Below, piece after piece: positions 59,121 through 64,000 of a stretch of 64,000 bases of DNA. The notes under the pieces are model-generated. The model was given only the letters and a program-made list of their open reading frames with translations. It was not told where the DNA came from and did not search any database. Origin of the DNA: Heyndrickxia vini (lineage in GTDB: Bacteria; Bacillota; Bacilli; Bacillales; Bacillaceae_C). Positions within the stretch are counted from its first letter, which is position 1. Every line of letters begins with the position of its first letter. The stretch spans positions 40,001 through 104,000 of the forward strand of contig NZ_CP065425.1 in the NCBI RefSeq assembly GCF_016772275.1, read 5' to 3'. Position numbers and translations under genes: made by a program.

Positions 59121-61562
59121 ATGATGTTTGGACGATTTACTGAAAGGGCTCAAAAAGTATTGGCGCTATCACAGGAAGAAGCAATACGGTTAAAACATAA
59201 TAATATTGGCACAGAACATATTCTTCTTGGTTTAGTTCAAGAAGGTGAAGGGATTGCGGCAAAAGCATTGTATGGACTTGGATTGAGTCCAGAAAAAATT
59301 CAAATTGAGGTTGAAAATTTAATTGGTAAAGGGCAGGATTCCGGACAAACGGTTCATTATACCCCTCGAGCCAAAAAGGTAATTGAACTATCAATGGATG
59401 AAGCTAGAAAATTAGGTCATTCATATGTTGGCACAGAGCATATACTGCTTGGTCTTATTCGTGAAGGAGAAGGCGTTGCTGCAAGAGTTTTAAATAATTT
59501 AGGAGTTAGCTTGAATAAAGCAAGACAACAAGTCCTTCAGCTCTTGGGAAGTAATGAAGCAGGAAGTCATCAGGGAGGAAGCACTGCAAATGCAAATACA
59601 CCGACCTTGGATAGTCTTGCACGTGATTTAACAGCGATAGCAAGGGAAGAGACGTTAGATCCTGTCATTGGTCGGAGCAAGGAAATTCAACGAGTTATTG
59701 AAGTTCTTAGCAGACGTACAAAAAACAATCCTGTGTTAATTGGTGAACCTGGTGTGGGTAAAACTGCTATTGCAGAAGGACTCGCTCAACAAATTGTTAA
59801 TAACGAAGTACCCGAAACACTTCGTGATAAAAGAGTCATGACGCTGGATATGGGTACTGTAGTAGCAGGTACAAAATATCGGGGGGAATTCGAAGACCGT
59901 TTAAAAAAGGTGATGGATGAGATCCGCCAAGCGGGCAATATCATTCTGTTTATTGATGAGCTTCATACTCTCATTGGAGCTGGTGGTGCAGAAGGTGCAA
60001 TCGATGCTTCAAATATTTTGAAACCATCTTTAGCAAGAGGAGAATTACAATGTATTGGTGCCACAACCTTAGATGAGTACCGTAAATACATCGAGAAGGA
60101 TGCCGCTTTAGAACGGAGATTCCAGCCAATCCAAGTAGATGAACCTTCAACTGATGAGTCTATACAAATTTTAAAAGGGTTAAGGGATCGTTATGAAGCT
60201 CATCATCGTGTGTCGATTACAGACGAGGCGATAGAAGCTGCGGTGAAGTTATCTGATCGTTATATTTCTGACCGATTTTTACCGGATAAAGCTATCGATT
60301 TAATTGATGAAGCAGGGTCAAAAGTGCGATTACGCTCCTATACGACACCACCTAACTTAAAGGAATTAGAGATTAATTTGGAGGAAATAAGGAAAGAAAA
60401 AGATGCTGCGGTACAAAGTCAGGAATTTGAAAAGGCAGCCTCACTAAGAGATTCTGAGCAACGACTTCGAGAAAAATTAGAAGAAACAAAGAAATCGTGG
60501 AAAGAAAAACAGGGTCAAGAAAATAGTGAAGTAACAGTCGAAGATATTGCAACAGTTGTATCTAACTGGACTGGTGTACCTGTATCTAAATTAGCACAGA
60601 CTGAAACGGAAAAATTATTAAAACTAGAAGAAATTTTACATTCACGAGTCATTGGTCAAGAGGAAGCAGTGAAAGCTGTTTCTAAAGCTGTTCGTCGTGC
60701 GAGAGCAGGGTTGAAAGATCCAAAACGGCCAATAGGCTCATTTGTATTCCTTGGTCCAACTGGAGTTGGTAAAACTGAGTTAGCCAGAGCATTGGCAGAG
60801 GCGATGTTTGGTGATGAAGATTCAATGATTCGTATCGATATGTCTGAATACATGGAGAAACATTCTACATCAAGACTTGTGGGGTCTCCTCCCGGATATG
60901 TTGGATACGAAGAGGGTGGACAATTAACTGAAAAAGTACGCCGTAAACCATATTCTGTTATTTTACTTGATGAGATTGAGAAAGCACATCCGGATGTGTT
61001 TAATATACTTTTACAAGTGTTAGAGGATGGACGTTTAACAGACTCAAAAGGACGCACGGTCGACTTTAGGAATACAGTGCTTATCATGACTTCAAATGTA
61101 GGTGCAGAATCTTTAAAAAGGAACAAATATGTTGGGTTTAACATTCAAGATGGAAATCAGGATTATAAAGATATGAAAGGTAAAGTAATGGATGAACTTA
61201 AAAGAGCCTTTCGTCCTGAGTTTTTAAACCGTATTGATGAAATTATTGTTTTCCATGCACTCGAAAAAGAGCATTTAAGAAATATCGTTTCATTATTATC
61301 TGATCAATTAGTTAAGCGATTAAAGGAAAAAGATATAGAATTGGAACTAACTGCAGCAGCAAAGGAAAAGATAGCGGAGGAAGGTTACGATCCAGAATAT
61401 GGAGCTCGACCATTAAAAAGAGCTATTCAGAAGCATGTTGAGGATCGTTTGTCCGAAGAGCTGTTAAAAGGAGTTATACTTGAAGGCCAAAAGGTAATTA
61501 TTGACGTACAAGAAGGGGAATTTATCGTTAGACCATCTGAAGTAACCGAAACAATTATATAA
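59121..61562 (+). CDS. clpC: AAA+ unfoldase ClpC
   Basis: ClpC unfolds substrates for ClpP, with MecA or McsB as adaptors. The 813-residue protein has two N-terminal Clp repeats ([37 protein letters not shown]), AAA1 with GEPGVGKT near residue 209, a UVR-type M-domain coiled coil (about 415-475), and AAA2 with GPTGVGKT near 545. The VGFN loop near residue 672 matches the ClpP-docking loop position. AGGAGATCG precedes the ATG, 12 bases after mcsB. Confidence 0.98.
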   Translation: MMFGRFTERAQKVLALSQEEAIRLKHNNIGTEHILLGLVQEGEGIAAKALYGLGLSPEKIQIEVENLIGKGQDSGQTVHYTPRAKKVIELSMDEARKLGHSYVGTEHILLGLIREGEGVAARVLNNLGVSLNKARQQVLQLLGSNEAGSHQGGSTANANTPTLDSLARDLTAIAREETLDPVIGRSKEIQRVIEVLSRRTKNNPVLIGEPGVGKTAIAEGLAQQIVNNEVPETLRDKRVMTLDMGTVVAGTKYRGEFEDRLKKVMDEIRQAGNIILFIDELHTLIGAGGAEGAIDASNILKPSLARGELQCIGATTLDEYRKYIEKDAALERRFQPIQVDEPSTDESIQILKGLRDRYEAHHRVSITDEAIEAAVKLSDRYISDRFLPDKAIDLIDEAGSKVRLRSYTTPPNLKELEINLEEIRKEKDAAVQSQEFEKAASLRDSEQRLREKLEETKKSWKEKQGQENSEVTVEDIATVVSNWTGVPVSKLAQTETEKLLKLEEILHSRVIGQEEAVKAVSKAVRRARAGLKDPKRPIGSFVFLGPTGVGKTELARALAEAMFGDEDSMIRIDMSEYMEKHSTSRLVGSPPGYVGYEEGGQLTEKVRRKPYSVILLDEIEKAHPDVFNILLQVLEDGRLTDSKGRTVDFRNTVLIMTSNVGAESLKRNKYVGFNIQDGNQDYKDMKGKVMDELKRAFRPEFLNRIDEIIVFHALEKEHLRNIVSLLSDQLVKRLKEKDIELELTAAAKEKIAEEGYDPEYGARPLKRAIQKHVEDRLSEELLKGVILEGQKVIIDVQEGEFIVRPSEVTETII

Positions 61563-61593
61563 TAATAGTAGTACATGAAAATCGTTGAAAATA

Positions 61594-61625
61594 AGCAAGT
61601 TCCATTTTTTGTAATGGAACTTGCT
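61594..61625. terminator. Hairpin after clpC
   Basis: AGCAAGTTCCATT pairs with AATGGAACTTGCT, a perfect 13-bp stem with a 6-base loop. No T-run follows on the plus strand, so it may be a partial terminator or a stability element between clpC and radA. Confidence 0.5.
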
Positions 61626-61803
61626 AATAAATGAAACTAAATGCATGATGTATTCGTCTATAAGCATAATAACTTTTTTGTAAAAGAAATTAGATAAGTG
61701 CATGAATAGTAAGTTTCAATAAAGACGCTTCGCATGTGCTTTTTTATTAGTGATGGGAATTACTATGCCAGAAAAGCATAGATATATAGAGAGGAAGTAA
61801 AAT

Positions 61804-63180
61804 ATGGCAAAAAAGACAACAAAATTTATTTGCCAGTCATGCGGGTACGAATCTGCAAAATGGATGGGAAGATGTCCGGGATGTAATGAATGGAACAAAA
61901 TGGTGGAGGAAGTTGAAATAACTGGTAAACCTCGAAAAGGAGCATTTTTGCATTCTCCTGGAGGTGGTTTAGCAAAAGCAACTCCTATAACTTCGATTGT
62001 CTCTGAGCAAGAAGAAAGAGTCCTTACTGAATTAAAAGAGCTTAATAGAGTATTGGGCGGGGGAGTGGTTCCAGGATCACTTGTATTAATTGGCGGAGAC
62101 CCTGGAATTGGAAAGTCTACACTTCTTCTTCAAGTATCATCTCAATTATCTAAACATAGTCACAAGGTATTATATATATCAGGTGAGGAATCCGTTAAAC
62201 AAACAAAACTCCGTGCGGATCGTCTTGATATTTCATCAGAAACTCTTTATGTATTTTCCGAAACCAATCTTGAAGCGATTCATCAAACCATTCAAGAAAT
62301 TACTCCGCAATTTGTTGTAATTGATTCCATCCAAACAATTTATCATCCAGAGGTAACTTCTGCACCCGGCAGTGTCTCGCAGGTTAGAGAGTGTACAGCT
62401 GAATTAATGAGAATTGCAAAAACAAAAGGTATTGCAATTTTTATTGTTGGGCATGTTACGAAAGAGGGATCAATTGCTGGTCCAAGACTTTTAGAGCATA
62501 TGGTAGATTCAGTGCTTTACTTTGAAGGTGAGCGCCACCATTCATATCGAATATTAAGGGCGGTTAAAAACCGATTCGGTTCTACAAATGAAATGGCAAT
62601 TTTTGAAATGAAGGAGTTTGGACTTACAGAAGTAAATAATCCTTCGGAAATCTTTTTGGAGGAACGGTCGAAGGGAGCATCTGGGTCAACTGTGGTTGCC
62701 TCAATGGAAGGAACGAGGCCGGTTCTCGTAGAAATTCAGGCCCTTATATCCCCTTCTATATATGGAATGCCAAGGAGAATGGGAACGGGCATAGATCATA
62801 ATCGTGTGACATTATTGATGGCTGTATTAGAAAAAAGAGTTGGGTTATTATTGCAAAACCATGATGCTTATTTAAAAGTTGCTGGGGGAATAAAGTTAGA
62901 TGAGCCGGCGATTGACCTAGGAATTATTATTAGTATTGCATCCAGCTTCCGTGATCAGCCAACTAATGCGGATGATTGTATAGTCGGAGAGGTTGGTCTT
63001 ACGGGAGAAGTAAGACGAGTTTCTCGAATTGAACAACGTGTTCAGGAGGCAGCAAAATTAGGGTTTAGTAGAATCATTTTGCCAAAAAATAATCTTGGCG
63101 GATGGAAAATACCTCAAGGAATACAAGTAATAGGAGTTTCAACTGTTCAGGAAGCATTACAACATGCACTAGGAGGATGA
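61804..63180 (+). CDS. radA: DNA repair protein RadA
   Basis: RadA is a RecA-like helicase that helps process recombination intermediates. The 458-residue protein has a C4 zinc finger (C10-x2-C13, C24-x2-C27), a RecA core with Walker A GDPGIGKS (about 98-105), the family motif KNRFGS near residue 254, and a C-terminal Lon-like domain ([14 protein letters not shown]). GAGGAAG precedes the ATG. disA begins 4 bases after its stop; in B. subtilis RadA regulates DisA. Confidence 0.97.
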   Translation: MAKKTTKFICQSCGYESAKWMGRCPGCNEWNKMVEEVEITGKPRKGAFLHSPGGGLAKATPITSIVSEQEERVLTELKELNRVLGGGVVPGSLVLIGGDPGIGKSTLLLQVSSQLSKHSHKVLYISGEESVKQTKLRADRLDISSETLYVFSETNLEAIHQTIQEITPQFVVIDSIQTIYHPEVTSAPGSVSQVRECTAELMRIAKTKGIAIFIVGHVTKEGSIAGPRLLEHMVDSVLYFEGERHHSYRILRAVKNRFGSTNEMAIFEMKEFGLTEVNNPSEIFLEERSKGASGSTVVASMEGTRPVLVEIQALISPSIYGMPRRMGTGIDHNRVTLLMAVLEKRVGLLLQNHDAYLKVAGGIKLDEPAIDLGIIISIASSFRDQPTNADDCIVGEVGLTGEVRRVSRIEQRVQEAAKLGFSRIILPKNNLGGWKIPQGIQVIGVSTVQEALQHALGG

Positions 63181-63184
63181 CTGA

Positions 63185-64000
63185 ATGGATGAAAAAAAGC
63201 TTCAACAAAAATCCATGTCTGAAATCTTACAGTTAATTGCCCCCGGTACACCGATACGTGAAGGAATAGATAATGTTTTGCGTGCAAACACAGGTGGATT
63301 GATCGTTCTTGGATATAATGATCGTATAAAAACCATTGTTGATGGTGGATTTACGATTAACTGTGTGTTTAGTCCCAGTTATTTATATGAACTAGCTAAA
63401 ATGGATGGTGCCATAATTTTAAATGAATCGGGAAATAAAATATTAATTGCAAATGCTCAGCTTGCACCGGATTCGTCTATATCCTCCTCAGAAACTGGAA
63501 TGCGGCATAGAACCGCTGAAAGGGTTGCAAAGCAAACAAAGTCTTTAGTTATCGCCATTTCACAAAGACGTAATGTCATTACGTTATATCAAGGGAATTT
63601 TCGCTACGCTTTAAAGGATATTGGCGTAATATTAACGAAAGCTAATCAAGCAATTCAAACGTTAGAAAAGTATAAGATGGTTTTAGACCAGAGCATCGCG
63701 AATTTGTCGGTATTAGAATTTGAAGAATTAGTTACTTACGGTGATTTATTACAAGTACTACATCGAGTAGAAATGGTTATTAGAATAAAAAAGGAGTTAA
63801 TAACCTATTTAAATGAATTAGGATCAGAAGGTAGACTAGTTCGTCTGCAGATGAAGGAATTGTTAACTGATATTGAAGAAGAAGCGATGCTCATTATTCG
63901 CGACTATGCATATGTAAATCAATTAAAACCAATTGAAATGCTACTACGTTTTCAAGATTTAGTTAGTTCAGAGGTATTAGATGATAATGTCATTATGAAA
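63185..64000 (+). CDS. disA: Diadenylate cyclase DisA (5' part; runs off the window)
   Basis: DisA makes c-di-AMP and scans DNA integrity. The first 272 residues are present of a family length near 358. The DAC domain shows MDGAIIL (DGA at 74-76) and the RHRTAER motif (107-113). The helical spine region follows from about residue 145. The C-terminal HhH DNA-binding domain is outside the window. GGAGGATG before the start overlaps the radA stop. No break is seen. Confidence 0.96.
   Translation, partial: MDEKKLQQKSMSEILQLIAPGTPIREGIDNVLRANTGGLIVLGYNDRIKTIVDGGFTINCVFSPSYLYELAKMDGAIILNESGNKILIANAQLAPDSSISSSETGMRHRTAERVAKQTKSLVIAISQRRNVITLYQGNFRYALKDIGVILTKANQAIQTLEKYKMVLDQSIANLSVLEFEELVTYGDLLQVLHRVEMVIRIKKELITYLNELGSEGRLVRLQMKELLTDIEEEAMLIIRDYAYVNQLKPIEMLLRFQDLVSSEVLDDNVIMK

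Overview
The window is chromosomal DNA of a low-GC, endospore-forming member of the Bacillaceae. It carries spoIIE, spoVG, spoVT, fin, yabG, an alpha/beta-type SASP and yabP/yabQ. Gene order follows almost exactly the origin-proximal right arm of Bacillus subtilis from yabA to disA. No species name can be given from the sequence alone.

Layout: (1) 1-5977, end of yabA, then yabB, rsmI, abrB (minus strand), metG and tatD, with a ParB parS site between metG and tatD. (2) 6204-13670, yabE, rnmV-ksgA, yabG, veg, sspF, ispE, purR-ridA and spoVG. (3) 13935-28018, glmU-prs, ctc, pth, fin, mfd, spoVT, yabM-yabN-rqcP, yabP-yabQ, divIC and yabR. (4) 28139-29570, a complete IS3-family (IS150-group-like) element. 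It split the terminator of a minus-strand tRNA-Met/tRNA-Glu operon, and its transposase genes are co-oriented with those tRNAs. (5) 30279-45444, spoIIE, yabS-yabT, tilS-hpt-ftsH, coaX-hslO, cysK, folP-folB-folK-yazB and lysS. (6) 45562-56544, two rRNA operons (16S-23S-5S) in direct repeat with nine tRNA genes between them. (7) 56629-56815, an A-rich degenerate array of about nine 21-bp units. (8) 57011-64000, ctsR-mcsA-mcsB-clpC-radA-disA, with disA cut by the window end.

The genes cover ribosome and tRNA production (rsmI, ksgA, rnmV, pth, tilS, metG, lysS, rrn, trn), cell-wall and nucleotide precursors (glmU, prs, purR, ispE), DNA repair and replication control (mfd, radA, disA, yabA), protein quality control (ctsR operon, ftsH, hslO, rqcP) and sporulation. 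Promoters readable by eye match sigma A, H, B, G and K, plus Spo0A boxes, paired PurBoxes and a perfect CtsR box.

Departures from the B. subtilis order are the absence of yazA, yacD, pabB-pabA-pabC and dusB from their usual places. The items most worth a second look are the 21-bp array before ctsR, base anomalies in the rRNA genes concentrated at GGCC sites, the IS inside the tRNA terminator, an extra inverted pair of Spo0A boxes, the parS site in a terminator loop, and a perfect 44-bp palindrome upstream of lysS. I found no CRISPR array, prophage, defence island or clearly new multi-gene system; most of the window is conserved core.
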